Source: an uncultured Planctomycetales bacterium (lineage in GTDB: Bacteria > Planctomycetota > Planctomycetia > Pirellulales > S012-138). From it: DNA of 10,262 bases. A program made the translations under genes and the position numbers. The stretch lies in the NCBI GenBank assembly GCA_937982665.1, contig CALJLD010000148.1, positions 1 to 10,262 on the forward strand. The letters run 5' to 3'. Of this stretch, positions 1-6,295 are shown piece after piece; the stretch's first letter is position 1, and every line of letters starts with the position of its first letter. A model generated the notes under the pieces. It was not told where the DNA came from. It made no database searches and saw only the letters and a list, made by a program, of their open reading frames with translations.

Positions 1-4
1 ACAC

Positions 5-78
5 GCGCCCGTGGCGCAATTGGATAGCGCATCGGTCTTCGGAACCGAGGGTTGCAGGTTCGAATCCTGCCGGGCGTA
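5..78 (+). tRNA. tRNA-Arg (anticodon TCG)
   Basis: Complete cloverleaf. The acceptor stem is 5-11 with 71-77, with a G-U pair at the first position. The D stem is 14-17 with 27-30 (GCGC/GCGC), the anticodon stem 32-36 with 44-48 (TCGGT/ACCGA), and the T stem 54-58 with 66-70 around the loop TTCGAAT. The seven-base anticodon loop is 37-43 and its middle bases 39-41 read TCG, which gives arginine (CGN codons). The discriminator base is A78. CCA is not encoded. The sequence closely resembles typical bacterial tRNA-Arg. Confidence 0.95.
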
Positions 79-450
79 TTGGACTTACGGTGTTTGAAGT
101 AACTCGTCGGGGCTACCTCAACACCAAGTGGCAGAGCCACGCGACAGGCTGAACCGCAGAATCAAGCGGCTGCGGAACGCCAGCGTGCCCCCCGGCCATT
201 GCCTTTCGGCTTGAAGGCAACTCTCCACTCGCTGATTTCGCTCGCTTTGCGCTCAGGGCCAATCGGTTCGCTTTGCGACGTTCATCTGCACCCGCTGTGC
301 ACGCACTCCCTCTCCCGCAGGCACTCCGGCCGCCCACGCGTGCTTCGGCCCAAATTCTTGCCGGTTTTTTCCCAAGTATCTGCCTGGGCGGCGAATATCG
401 TTATGATATCACTTTGAAATCTCTCACCAACTTGCCAGCGGGGGTCGCAA
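79..450. other. Intergenic gap between tRNA-Arg and the SPFH gene
   Basis: I see no convincing gene here. The open frames on both strands have low-complexity Arg/Ser/Ala-rich translations typical of chance frames in GC-rich DNA. A TATGAT hexamer at 402-407, about 44 bases before the SPFH start, is a possible -10 box, but nothing near a consensus -35 stands 17 bases upstream, so a promoter is only suggested. A G-rich stretch at 440-444 may act as the ribosome site for the next gene. Confidence 0.4.
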
Positions 451-1425
451 ATGACCGTGGAAAAACAACTCAAGCCAACCTCAGGCTGGGCGCGACTGCC
501 GATCGCGCTCCTTTTGCTGCTCGCGGCGCCTGCCGGTGTGATCGTCGGCGGAGCTTTGGCGTCCAGTGGCGGTGCGACAAACAACAACGAGTTCTACGGG
601 GCACTGCTAATCATCGGCGGCATTCTGTTTGGCCTGCTGGGCTTCTTGATGATGTTTGGTTTTCAAGCCGTGGCGCCCAATGACGCTCGCGTCATGCTGC
701 TCTTTGGTGACTACCGAGGTTCCGTGACCGAGTCAGGCTTTTATTGGGTCAACCCGTTCTTCAGCAAGAACAAGATCTCGCTCCGCGTAAGAAACTTCGA
801 AACCGGATCCATCACTACGCCGGAGAAGAAGGACGCAACAGGCAAGATCGTTCAGGCACACAGCCGCTCCGCCGGCCGGCCTTCCAAAGTCAATGACCGC
901 GACGGCAACCCCATCGAGATTTCCGCCGTCGTTGTTTGGCGAGTTGTCGACACCGCCGAAGCGTTGTTTGAAGTGGACGATTACGAAGACTTCGTCGCCG
1001 TACAAAGCGAAGCCGCCCTGCGAAACCTCGCCAGCCGGCATCCTTATGACAGCCATGACGAAGAAGTTTCGCTCCGCGGCAACACGCCTGACATCTCTGA
1101 CCAACTGCAGCACGATATCCAGGAGCGTCTGGATAAAGCCGGCGTTCAAGTTATCGAAGCCAGAATCAGTCACCTGGCCTATGCCCCGGAGATTGCCGCC
1201 GCCATGTTGCAACGGCAACAGGCACAAGCCGTGGTGGCCGCAAGAAGCAAGATCGTTGAAGGAGCCGTCGGCATGGTGGAAATGGCCTTGGACCATTTGA
1301 CCAAGGATGAGATTGTGGAACTGGACGAGGAGCGCAAGGCCGCGATGGTTTCCAACCTCTTGGTCGTGCTCTGCAGCGATCGCAATCCTCAGCCGGTGGT
1401 CAACACCGGCACAATTTACCAGTAG
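451..1425 (+). CDS. SPFH/band-7 domain membrane protein
   Basis: A 324-aa protein with two hydrophobic segments at about residues 16-36 and 48-74, followed by an SPFH (stomatin/prohibitin/flotillin) domain at about 75-245. Recognisable parts are the strand-forming stretch VMLLFGDYRG near 81-90, GFYWVNPF near 96-103 and ISAVVVWRVVDTAEALFEV near 157-175. A helical, Ala/Gln-rich tail (about 245-305) follows, as is usual for the coiled assembly region. Family members form large ring or cage assemblies on membranes and often scaffold proteases or lipid microdomains; the specific role here is unknown. The ATG at 451 is chosen because it directly precedes the first membrane segment and follows a G-rich site at 440-444. 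The small ribbon-helix-helix gene starts 62 bases downstream on the same strand, so the two are probably co-transcribed. I recall this SPFH plus Arc-like pairing from other bacterial genomes, but could not check it. Confidence 0.9.
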   Translation: MTVEKQLKPTSGWARLPIALLLLLAAPAGVIVGGALASSGGATNNNEFYGALLIIGGILFGLLGFLMMFGFQAVAPNDARVMLLFGDYRGSVTESGFYWVNPFFSKNKISLRVRNFETGSITTPEKKDATGKIVQAHSRSAGRPSKVNDRDGNPIEISAVVVWRVVDTAEALFEVDDYEDFVAVQSEAALRNLASRHPYDSHDEEVSLRGNTPDISDQLQHDIQERLDKAGVQVIEARISHLAYAPEIAAAMLQRQQAQAVVAARSKIVEGAVGMVEMALDHLTKDEIVELDEERKAAMVSNLLVVLCSDRNPQPVVNTGTIYQ

Positions 1426-1426
1426 G

Positions 1427-1459
1427 CCGTCTTGAACAAGACTGTTCTTGCTAAGACGG
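1427..1459 (+). other. Inverted repeat between the SPFH and RHH genes
   Basis: CCGTCTT at 1427-1433 pairs with AAGACGG at 1453-1459, and CAAGA pairs with TCTTG inside it, leaving a small internal loop. No T-run follows, so it is unlikely to be a classical terminator. It begins one base after the SPFH stop codon and ends 15 bases before the ribosome site of the next gene. It could stabilise the upstream mRNA or modulate expression of the downstream gene. Confidence 0.45.
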
Positions 1460-1487
1460 TGGCTGAACTTCGGTAAGAGGTGCACCT

Positions 1488-1712
1488 TTGGCTGCTCGCA
1501 AGAGTTTCTTACTTCGTATCGACCCAGCGATTCTTGAAGCCTTGAGTCGCTGGGCCGATGACGATCTGCGCAGCATCAACGGCCAGGTCGAGTTCCTCCT
1601 GCGCCGCGCGCTCTCCGACGCCGGCCGCCTCCCCAAACCAAGACGCGGCGAAGAACCCCAGGGCAAACAAGGCGAAAAACCCAAACGCAAAAAACCCAAG
1701 CCGCCCAAGTAG
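1488..1712 (+). CDS. Small ribbon-helix-helix (Arc-like) DNA-binding protein
   Basis: A 74-aa protein. Residues about 5-46 fit a ribbon-helix-helix fold: a short strand (KSFLLRI), the turn DPAILEALSRWADDDLRSIN for helix one, then GQVEFLLRRAL for helix two. The last 25 residues are a Lys/Pro/Arg-rich tail (KPRRGEEP, then PKRKKPKPPK). The start is a TTG codon at 1488, supported by AAGAGG at 1475-1480 with a 7-base spacer; no ATG gives the full N-terminal strand. Such domains dimerise and bind DNA, often as autorepressors or antitoxins. No toxin gene is adjacent; its partner is the SPFH gene 62 bases upstream. It may be a regulator of that unit, but this is inference. Confidence 0.8.
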   Translation: MAARKSFLLRIDPAILEALSRWADDDLRSINGQVEFLLRRALSDAGRLPKPRRGEEPQGKQGEKPKRKKPKPPK

Positions 1713-1769
1713 GTTGTGCGGAAAGAACCTTAGCAGGCTGCGAGGACACAACCATCGCCGCGTAACTTG

Positions 1770-1799
1770 GGTGCCGCTGGCAAGCGAAGTCTGCCAGTA
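1770..1799 (+). repeat. REP palindrome copy 1
   Basis: Head GGTGC, stem arm CGCTGGCA (one change from CACTGGCA), loop AGCGAAGTC, arm TGCCAGTA. It is oriented head first on the plus strand and starts 43 bases before an almost identical direct copy. It sits between convergent gene ends. Confidence 0.88.
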
Positions 1800-1812
1800 A
1801 GCCCTACGCGAG

Positions 1813-1842
1813 GGTGCCGCTGGCAAGCGAAGTCTGCCAGTG
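1813..1842 (+). repeat. REP palindrome copy 2
   Basis: Head GGTGC, arm CGCTGGCA, loop AGCGAAGTC, arm TGCCAGTG. Direct neighbour of copy 1, sharing its G in the left arm, so the two probably arose by local duplication. The sequence after it contains GGCCGAC, similar to the tail seen after the REPs near 10153. Confidence 0.9.
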
Positions 1843-1951
1843 CTTTTCCGTGGCCGACGAATTATCCAGCACCAGTTTCCTTCACGCGCCAAAGTTCACT
1901 TGCCCGGTCGAGTTCCTGCAATGCTATGGGGGCGCACCCAATAACTGGGAA

Positions 1952-1981
1952 CTCGGGCAGACTTAGCTTGCCAACGCCACG
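1952..1981 (-). repeat. Decayed REP copy
   Basis: Read in the minus-orientation register, GGCAGACTTAGCTTGCCA (1956-1973) matches the REP core with one change; the outer arms have lost pairing. About 23 of 30 positions agree with the consensus by eye. It is probably an old copy no longer able to form the full hairpin. Confidence 0.55.
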
Positions 1982-2093
1982 CTGATCCCACGAATCCGTT
2001 GGCCGAATTGATCACTCGCCGCATTCATGTAGGCACGAGTTTGGGCAAGCACCCTCGAGAATCCCAATCGATTCGTGAGATCCTGTTGCCCTG

Positions 2094-3902
2094 TTACTTT
2101 CCTTTGTCCTTGCAGTATTGCTTCAATTCCTGAATGGTGCTGTCTTTTCTGGAAATACTCCATTCGGAATCAAATGAGATATCTTCCGTCGTGTGACTGA
2201 TCGCCTGTGCCGCCCGATCGCAGACGCGCATGGGGATTGAAAAGCCTTCCAAAGGACGCTTGTCGTCCAGCAAAGGCGCAAGAATCTCAATCGCCAGCGG
2301 GTCGTTGTACCACAGAACTCGGCACAGTGTCTCAGCCCGCTGGGGCGTTTTCGCCCTGAGAAACGATTCAAACACTTCTTTTGCTTCATCGGGAAAGCGT
2401 TTGCGGATCATCCCCAGCAACTCCCGCCCCTGGTCCGTCTCGTCGGGCAATCCATTCAAGATTGCTACGGCACGATCACTAACCAGATCGGCATCCAAAT
2501 CACTCACGGCAGATAGTGCCGACATAAAGTACACATCGTTCGCAGTTGTCTTGATAATCTCCACAAGCTTGGCTTGGACTTGTGTGTCGCTCGAATGGCA
2601 AATCGCCTCAAGATATTCTTTGTGCAAGTAGTTGATGCTTCTGTCCGCAAAATCAATCTTGTCGAGTTGTTCCACCAGGAATGGCCCAAACCCTCGATTG
2701 GCAAGGCAGCGCAAACAGGCCGGCGCAAGATAGTCATCATCCGGTGATGTCAGAAAAACCTGTTTGACCGCTTCTCCGATCTTTCGACTTTCGTCGTGAA
2801 CCAGCGCGCGAATGAAACGCGCCCTCTCACTCTCCGAGGCCACGTCGAGAATCGGTTGATCTTCACTCTTGACATCCTCCGGCTCACCGAAGAGCTGAAT
2901 CAACAGTTCCCGCGGCTGCGTTCCAAATCGCGTCAAAGGCGGAGAGATCGCGCCTCGTTCGTGTGCTTCCAGCAAATCCAGATCATCAAAAAGTTGATCC
3001 TTAATTCCTGCCGCAAAGACTTCGCCGTGCTTCTGGATGAACTCGTCATATTTCTGCTTGCGAACGGCAAAATCGTCCGTCTTGTAGAGCGTGTCCCGAC
3101 ATAGATCATTGACTAGGAACACATCAAACGTTGGTTTGGCGAGTTCCGTGAGCACCAGATCTTCGACGGCTTCCGGATAGTAGTACGCAAGGCGTTGGTA
3201 AGCAGCAATTCGCCGGCTTTCGTAATCGGCCTGCACGAAATCTCGAATCAGTGATTCCTTAAGTTGCTCTTCGTCGACGTTGGCCCATTCCTCCTTGACA
3301 GCTTCACGCAGAGCCTCGCTTTGGGCCGGCGAGTTGATGACAATGATTGCCGTCGGCTGGTAGCGAACAGCGCTGAAGCTGCGATTTACAATTTGCCCGA
3401 GTGCGACAAAGCACAAGTCCCCGACAGTCACTTTGTAATTGTTGACGTGTGTCAGCGTCGCGAATTGATCTGTGTTGACATTCTTCGGAGCAGCTTCTGA
3501 ATTCAACGAGTTGAAGTCGTACTCATCGCTGAAGTACATTGCGCCAAATCCGCCGCCATGTTCCAGCTCGATTTTGGTCGGTCGATCATCAGCCAAGTGC
3601 TCAATCAAACGGGGGATTGCCGCAGCACCCTGCTTGACGATGTCTCGCATCGTCGTCGCGGATTCAGGCGGCGCTTGGCCCAGCAACAGCATGCTTGAAT
3701 CGGACACATTCAACGGCAGAAACCCACTGCCTGAACGAGTGGCGCTGTAGCCAATGTCCGAGTCTTCAATTGCCGGCAGTTGATTGATCAGTGCTTCAAT
3801 TTCTTCGTCGCTTTGTTGCGCACGGAGCGTTGTTGGGTGCACGCCTGCAATCCACCACGCAGTCAAGACTGTCAAACACGCTGCTCTTGAGAACGCGGTC
3901 AT
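2094..3902 (-). CDS. Secreted HEAT-like repeat protein, function unknown
   Basis: About 602 aa from the ATG at 3902. The N-terminus has a signal-peptide-like segment (residues 1-28, hydrophobic core about 8-21, likely cleavage after LRA), so the protein is probably exported. The rest is mostly alpha-helical with HEAT-like pairs, for example IVKQGAAAIPRLIEHLADD (88-106), RRIAAYQRLAYYYPEAVEDL (230-249), YLAPACLRCLANRGFGPFLV (391-410) and MRVCDRAAQAISH (558-570). A distinctive insert at about 155-192 contains VTVGDLCFVALGQIVNR, which I associate with planctomycete repeat proteins. No catalytic motif is visible, so a binding or scaffold role is likely. An upstream in-frame ATG at 3944 would add 14 residues. 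I prefer 3902 because the signal peptide starts there and a weak GGACGG lies 8 bases upstream; neither start has a strong ribosome site. Confidence 0.85.
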   Translation of the reverse strand: MTAFSRAACLTVLTAWWIAGVHPTTLRAQQSDEEIEALINQLPAIEDSDIGYSATRSGSGFLPLNVSDSSMLLLGQAPPESATTMRDIVKQGAAAIPRLIEHLADDRPTKIELEHGGGFGAMYFSDEYDFNSLNSEAAPKNVNTDQFATLTHVNNYKVTVGDLCFVALGQIVNRSFSAVRYQPTAIIVINSPAQSEALREAVKEEWANVDEEQLKESLIRDFVQADYESRRIAAYQRLAYYYPEAVEDLVLTELAKPTFDVFLVNDLCRDTLYKTDDFAVRKQKYDEFIQKHGEVFAAGIKDQLFDDLDLLEAHERGAISPPLTRFGTQPRELLIQLFGEPEDVKSEDQPILDVASESERARFIRALVHDESRKIGEAVKQVFLTSPDDDYLAPACLRCLANRGFGPFLVEQLDKIDFADRSINYLHKEYLEAICHSSDTQVQAKLVEIIKTTANDVYFMSALSAVSDLDADLVSDRAVAILNGLPDETDQGRELLGMIRKRFPDEAKEVFESFLRAKTPQRAETLCRVLWYNDPLAIEILAPLLDDKRPLEGFSIPMRVCDRAAQAISHTTEDISFDSEWSISRKDSTIQELKQYCKDKGK

Positions 3903-4084
3903 GATTGCGCCCGTCCGCTGATATGAAGAATTCATACGAAGCATTCAAACACTGCGCCCGGACTTCGGGCAGTGTCCCTGAAGAAATTGTCCAACAACTG
4001 AGTTGAAAGAGCAAAGAAATCGGCTGGTTGGCACTCAACGCGAATCAGGCGGCACTGGAAACCGCACGGGTGCACGGTGCCACG

Positions 4085-4111
4085 GGTGCCACTGGAAGCT
4101 CGCTTCCAGTG
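4085..4111 (+). repeat. REP-like palindrome of a second type
   Basis: Head GGTGC (4085-4089) followed by a perfect 10-bp inverted repeat: CACTGGAAGC (4090-4099), two-base loop TC, GCTTCCAGTG (4102-4111). It shares the GGTGC head and the first six stem bases (CACTGG) with the REPs elsewhere in the window, but the rest of the stem and the loop differ. It is preceded by overlapping CACGGGTGC repeats from 4065. It could be a sister REP family served by a different transposase. Confidence 0.7.
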
Positions 4112-4182
4112 CTCGATGGCACGCGTTCGCATGAATTCACAAGGAAGCAGGCTCAAAGGTGATTGTTTCCAACTCCAAGAAA

Positions 4183-4212
4183 CACTGGCAGACTTCGCTT
4201 GCCAGTGGCACC
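4183..4212 (-). repeat. REP palindrome copy 3
   Basis: Exact consensus on the minus strand: head GGTGC, arms CACTGGCA and TGCCAGTG, loop AGCGAAGTC. On the minus strand the hairpin is followed by TTTCTTGGAGTTGG (4169-4182), a tail shared with the copies at 9051 and 9427. It lies about 10 bases beyond the stop of the aminotransferase relic. Confidence 0.93.
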
Positions 4213-4223
4213 CTTTTTCTTAT

Positions 4224-4385
4224 TCAGATCGAAGCTGTTTTTGCACGCGTGTCGTTGGGAAATGACCGCGCCCAACTTTCCCTTGCTGCTTCAATCGTTG
4301 CTTTGATGTCTCCGTCTGTGCGTGCCGCCGCAACAAACCACGAAGCGGCTTGGGCAAGACAGATGCCGTGTTCGATCAATGGCAA
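4224..4385 (-). pseudogene. Relic of a class-III aminotransferase (GSAM-like) C-terminus
   Basis: A minus-strand frame ends at a TGA (4224-4226). It encodes GICLAQAASW, then FVAAARTDGDIKATIEAARE. This lines up with the C-terminus of the intact HemL in this window (GIYLPCSQYEALF, then ISAAHTEEDIAVTVEAAKK), with a two-residue gap in the middle. The pattern F-[VI]-x-A-A-x-T-x-x-D-I-x-x-T-x-E-A-A is typical of the family's last helix. About 50 codons remain. Upstream of about 4385 the similarity stops, and none of the frames there shows the PLP-lysine region or other family motifs. I infer a truncated gene remnant, more like a diverged relative of hemL than a recent copy. The similarity is judged by eye and is short. 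Confidence 0.5.
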
Positions 4386-4404
4386 CGAGCCTGCACTATC
4401 CCAG

Positions 4405-4671
4405 TCAGCGCAAATCCAGGCCGCCGTCCGGCTGAGTGGCAAGACGCGAGGGCGAGTGACTGTGTTCGTGGCCGTCGCGCGTATCGGCAGTGTGGCAACA
4501 GGACATGCATGAGCAGTGCACGGAGCATGTGCACAGATCGACGCGGCAGATGCCGTCGCCGCAGCCTCCGCAGCGGCATTCGTGACCGGCCATCGCGTCC
4601 CACTTCAAGGCCAACGGCGTAAGCAAACAAACTCCGCAGCAAATCATGCCGGTGATTAAGAGGACTCGCAT
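4405..4671 (-). CDS. Small Cys-rich secreted or membrane protein
   Basis: An 88-aa frame starting at ATG 4671 with a strong ribosome site (GAGGAG at 4678-4683, 6-base spacer). Residues 1-22 form a hydrophobic N-terminal segment with three cysteines (MRVLLITGMICCGVC and on), plausible as a signal peptide or anchor. Residues 30-60 contain ten cysteines (32, 34, 37, 42, 47, 49, 53, 55, 58, 59) with several histidines, suggesting metal binding or disulfides. The tail (61-88) is His/Ser/Asp-rich and polar. The product belongs to no family I recognise, but its design parallels the Cys/His-rich protein encoded at 6596-7036. The strong ribosome site and the signal-like start argue for a real gene. 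Against it, the end of the frame directly abuts the aminotransferase relic, so the C-terminus may run into non-coding sequence. A degenerate tandem array lies about 110 bases upstream. Confidence 0.6.
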   Translation of the reverse strand: MRVLLITGMICCGVCLLTPLALKWDAMAGHECRCGGCGDGICRVDLCTCSVHCSCMSCCHTADTRDGHEHSHSPSRLATQPDGGLDLR

Positions 4672-4782
4672 CCGTGACTCCTCGGCGAGGGCGGCCGCGC
4701 CGCGCAGGCGATGATGACGCCAGACGCAGGGCGACGTGGGTATCGATGAACGTCACGCGCTGGGACCACCAGGCACTGGCGA

Positions 4783-4867
4783 TGCTATGCTTCGGAAGCA
4801 CCGTGCTTTGACAAACACCATGCTTTGGAAACAACGCACTTTTTTGAAAAACACCGTGCTTTGGCGA
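4783..4867. repeat. Degenerate 17-18 bp tandem array
   Basis: Four to five units built around CACCGTGCTTTG. Clear units start at 4799 (CACCGTGCTTTG), 4816 (CACCATGCTTTGG) and 4852 (CACCGTGCTTTGG). A diverged unit with CGCACTTTTTTG lies near 4835, and a leading one, CTATGCTTCGG, near 4785. Spacing is 17 to 18 bases. The first full unit also contains the palindrome AAGCAC, C, GTGCTT. It lies upstream of the minus-strand Cys-rich gene and may be in its promoter or leader. Confidence 0.65.
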
Positions 4868-5173
4868 TCACCTGCTGACGAACAACATGGCGCGGCGGCA
4901 AGATTCCGTTCCTGCCATGCGCGCGGTTCACTGCCGTGTGCCGAATCTCACCGCAGACGGCTCCCCCACGTCAAGGGGAGTTGCTTTCATCAGGCGTTGC
5001 CGCGCAGGTCGCATTCGTGCGCGATACTGTTTTTGCGACAAGCTTGCGAAAGACGCTGCTGTCAACGCCAACATCGCTGGCATTAGGAAGTTCGCGCCGG
5101 CATCAAAACAGCGCCGTGAACAAAACTATGCCATCAACATAGTTGGGCATTGGCACGAAAGAATTGCGCAAGC

Positions 5174-5209
5174 AAAACGCCGTGACCACGAGATGTGATG
5201 CACGGCGTT
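5174..5209 (-). terminator. Probable terminator of the 319-aa secreted protein gene
   Basis: Perfect 9-bp inverted repeat AACGCCGTG (5176-5184) with CACGGCGTT (5201-5209) around a 16-base loop. On the minus strand the stem runs into TTTT before GC, a short U-run. It stands 91 bases beyond the stop of the gene at 5300-6259. The large loop and short U-run make it weaker than a textbook terminator. Confidence 0.5.
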
Positions 5210-5299
5210 GTCGTTCGTTGACGTTGCGAAATCGCTGAGTCGCAGATTACTTGTCAGCAATGTTCAGCTTTGATTGTGCGGCATTAGTCGAGCTGCGAG

Positions 5300-6259
5300 T
5301 CAGTCTTCCAGTGGATCAAACCGCCGCGATTCTTTCCAGATTTCAGGGCCGCCGATCAGGCCTTGGCGATCGGTCTCGATCACGTACGGCTTTTCGGTCA
5401 TTCGCGGCACAACGAAGATCCCGAAGGGATGCTCCGCCGGAGGATTGCCGTGTGATTGGTAAGTCCGCGCGAATACTCGCAGCAACAATTCGTCTTCGGT
5501 CTCGAAGGCGCCGGCGACGCTGAAGCCGCGGCAGTTGGTCGCCTTGCCGGCGTAGTAGACGACGATTGCGTGTTGGGTGAAGTCGACATCTTTGATGCTG
5601 TCGGCTGGCGTGTCTTGGCCGGCAAAGATCTCCGCGTAGATTTTTTGCCACCGCTCAGCCGAGCCGACAAGTTCGTAGAGCGGTTCATCACGTTTGCCGC
5701 CAGAGCCTGAGGCCGTTTGCGCGAGCGTGACGGAATTGCCATCGGCCGGCTCTTCGCCAACCAGCTTGATCAGTTCGCCAGTGTGCAGGTCATGGAACTC
5801 CGCGAATTGCTCGTACCGCGAAGACCGCATAACAACCGCCCAAGCCTTTTCGTCCTGGCCTTCGATCTCGATTTGTTCAATGTCCATCTTGTCCCAAAAC
5901 GCACTGGCGCTTTTGTCCCACAGCACCTTGGTGTCATCGTTCTCGTCGACAGCGACCAGATGCCATGTGAGCGCGTTGTATACCCGAACACCGTCTCCGG
6001 TCACACTGACGTCAACCGCGACACTGCTGCCGCTGGGAAGTTTGATCCACTTGTTGGAACGACGCACGCCTTGCCGAAGGACAGGCGGCCGCACCGGCGG
6101 CGGCGGTTGCTGGCGAGCGTTTTGTTGTTGGGGAGGATGCTGGGTCACAGTTTGTTGGCCGCGACTTGAATTGGTTTGGGCCGTGGTTTGCTTTTGCACA
6201 GCGTGGGTCATGCTGATCGCCAGCGCGAGAGCAGTGGCGGCAAGAACGATTCGCTTCAT
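5300..6259 (-). CDS. Secreted protein of unknown function with Pro/Gln-rich linker
   Basis: A 319-aa protein starting at ATG 6259, chosen over longer in-frame starts because AAGGAG (6265-6270, minus strand) sits 5 bases upstream and the signal peptide begins exactly here (MKRIVLAATALALAISMTHA, cleavage near residue 20). Residues 27-62 form a Gln/Pro-rich linker (PPQQQ, QPPPPVRPPV). A first domain, about 68-170, is beta-rich (WIKLPSGSSVAVDVSV, then NALTWHLVAVDENDDTKVLW). A second domain, about 194-315, contains ERWQKIYAEIF, DFTQHAIVVYYAGKATNCRGFSV, LLLRVFARTYQSHG and PFGIFVVPR. The layout of the second domain is reminiscent of PrcB-type C-terminal domains, but the match is loose and I do not assign a family. 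Only one cysteine (243) is present. The protein is probably exported. The leader contains an unusual nested repeat at 6296-6368, and a probable terminator follows at 5174-5209. Confidence 0.87.
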   Translation of the reverse strand: MKRIVLAATALALAISMTHAVQKQTTAQTNSSRGQQTVTQHPPQQQNARQQPPPPVRPPVLRQGVRRSNKWIKLPSGSSVAVDVSVTGDGVRVYNALTWHLVAVDENDDTKVLWDKSASAFWDKMDIEQIEIEGQDEKAWAVVMRSSRYEQFAEFHDLHTGELIKLVGEEPADGNSVTLAQTASGSGGKRDEPLYELVGSAERWQKIYAEIFAGQDTPADSIKDVDFTQHAIVVYYAGKATNCRGFSVAGAFETEDELLLRVFARTYQSHGNPPAEHPFGIFVVPRMTEKPYVIETDRQGLIGGPEIWKESRRFDPLED

Positions 6260-6295
6260 GGTTGCTCCTTTCGAATGCTTCCCTGGTTTTCGTAT

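Larger units (their letters stand above)
1713..2093. other. Convergent intergenic gap with REP copies
   Basis: This gap lies between the 3' ends of the RHH gene (plus) and the HEAT-like gene (minus). It holds two REP palindromes and one decayed copy, listed separately. A 7-bp inverted repeat GGTTGTG (1712-1718) with CACAACC (1747-1753) lies just after the RHH stop, without a T-run. Open frames through the REPs are artefacts of the repeat. No gene is supported. Confidence 0.6.
3903..4404. other. Intergenic gap upstream of the HEAT-like gene
   Basis: Holds the leader of the HEAT-like gene, a hairpin at 3950-3974, overlapping CACGGGTGC-type direct repeats at 4065-4089, a perfect palindrome at 4085-4111, a REP at 4183-4212 and an apparent aminotransferase relic at about 4224-4385; the palindrome, REP and relic are listed separately. 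No intact gene is seen. Confidence 0.5.
4672..5299. other. Long intergenic gap with a tandem array and a hairpin
   Basis: About 630 bases with no credible gene. Frames on both strands are Arg/Cys/His-rich and lack start sites with ribosome signals. Contents are the leader of the Cys-rich gene, a degenerate 17-18 bp tandem array at 4783-4867, and a hairpin at 5176-5209 that probably terminates the next minus-strand gene. I see nothing structured between about 4880 and 5170. Confidence 0.5.

Noticed and set aside
733..1485. 250-aa minus-strand frame opposite the SPFH gene
   Set aside because: It is the antisense of a clear SPFH gene, with no recognisable family.
1966..2090. Minus-strand frame with protein-like composition downstream of the HEAT-like gene
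   Set aside because: No family recognised, no start site in the gap, and part of it covers the decayed REP.
4376..4834. 152-aa minus-strand frame overlapping the Cys-rich gene
   Set aside because: Arg/Ser/His-rich chance composition. It starts inside the tandem array, while the competing Cys-rich frame has the strong ribosome site and signal-like start.
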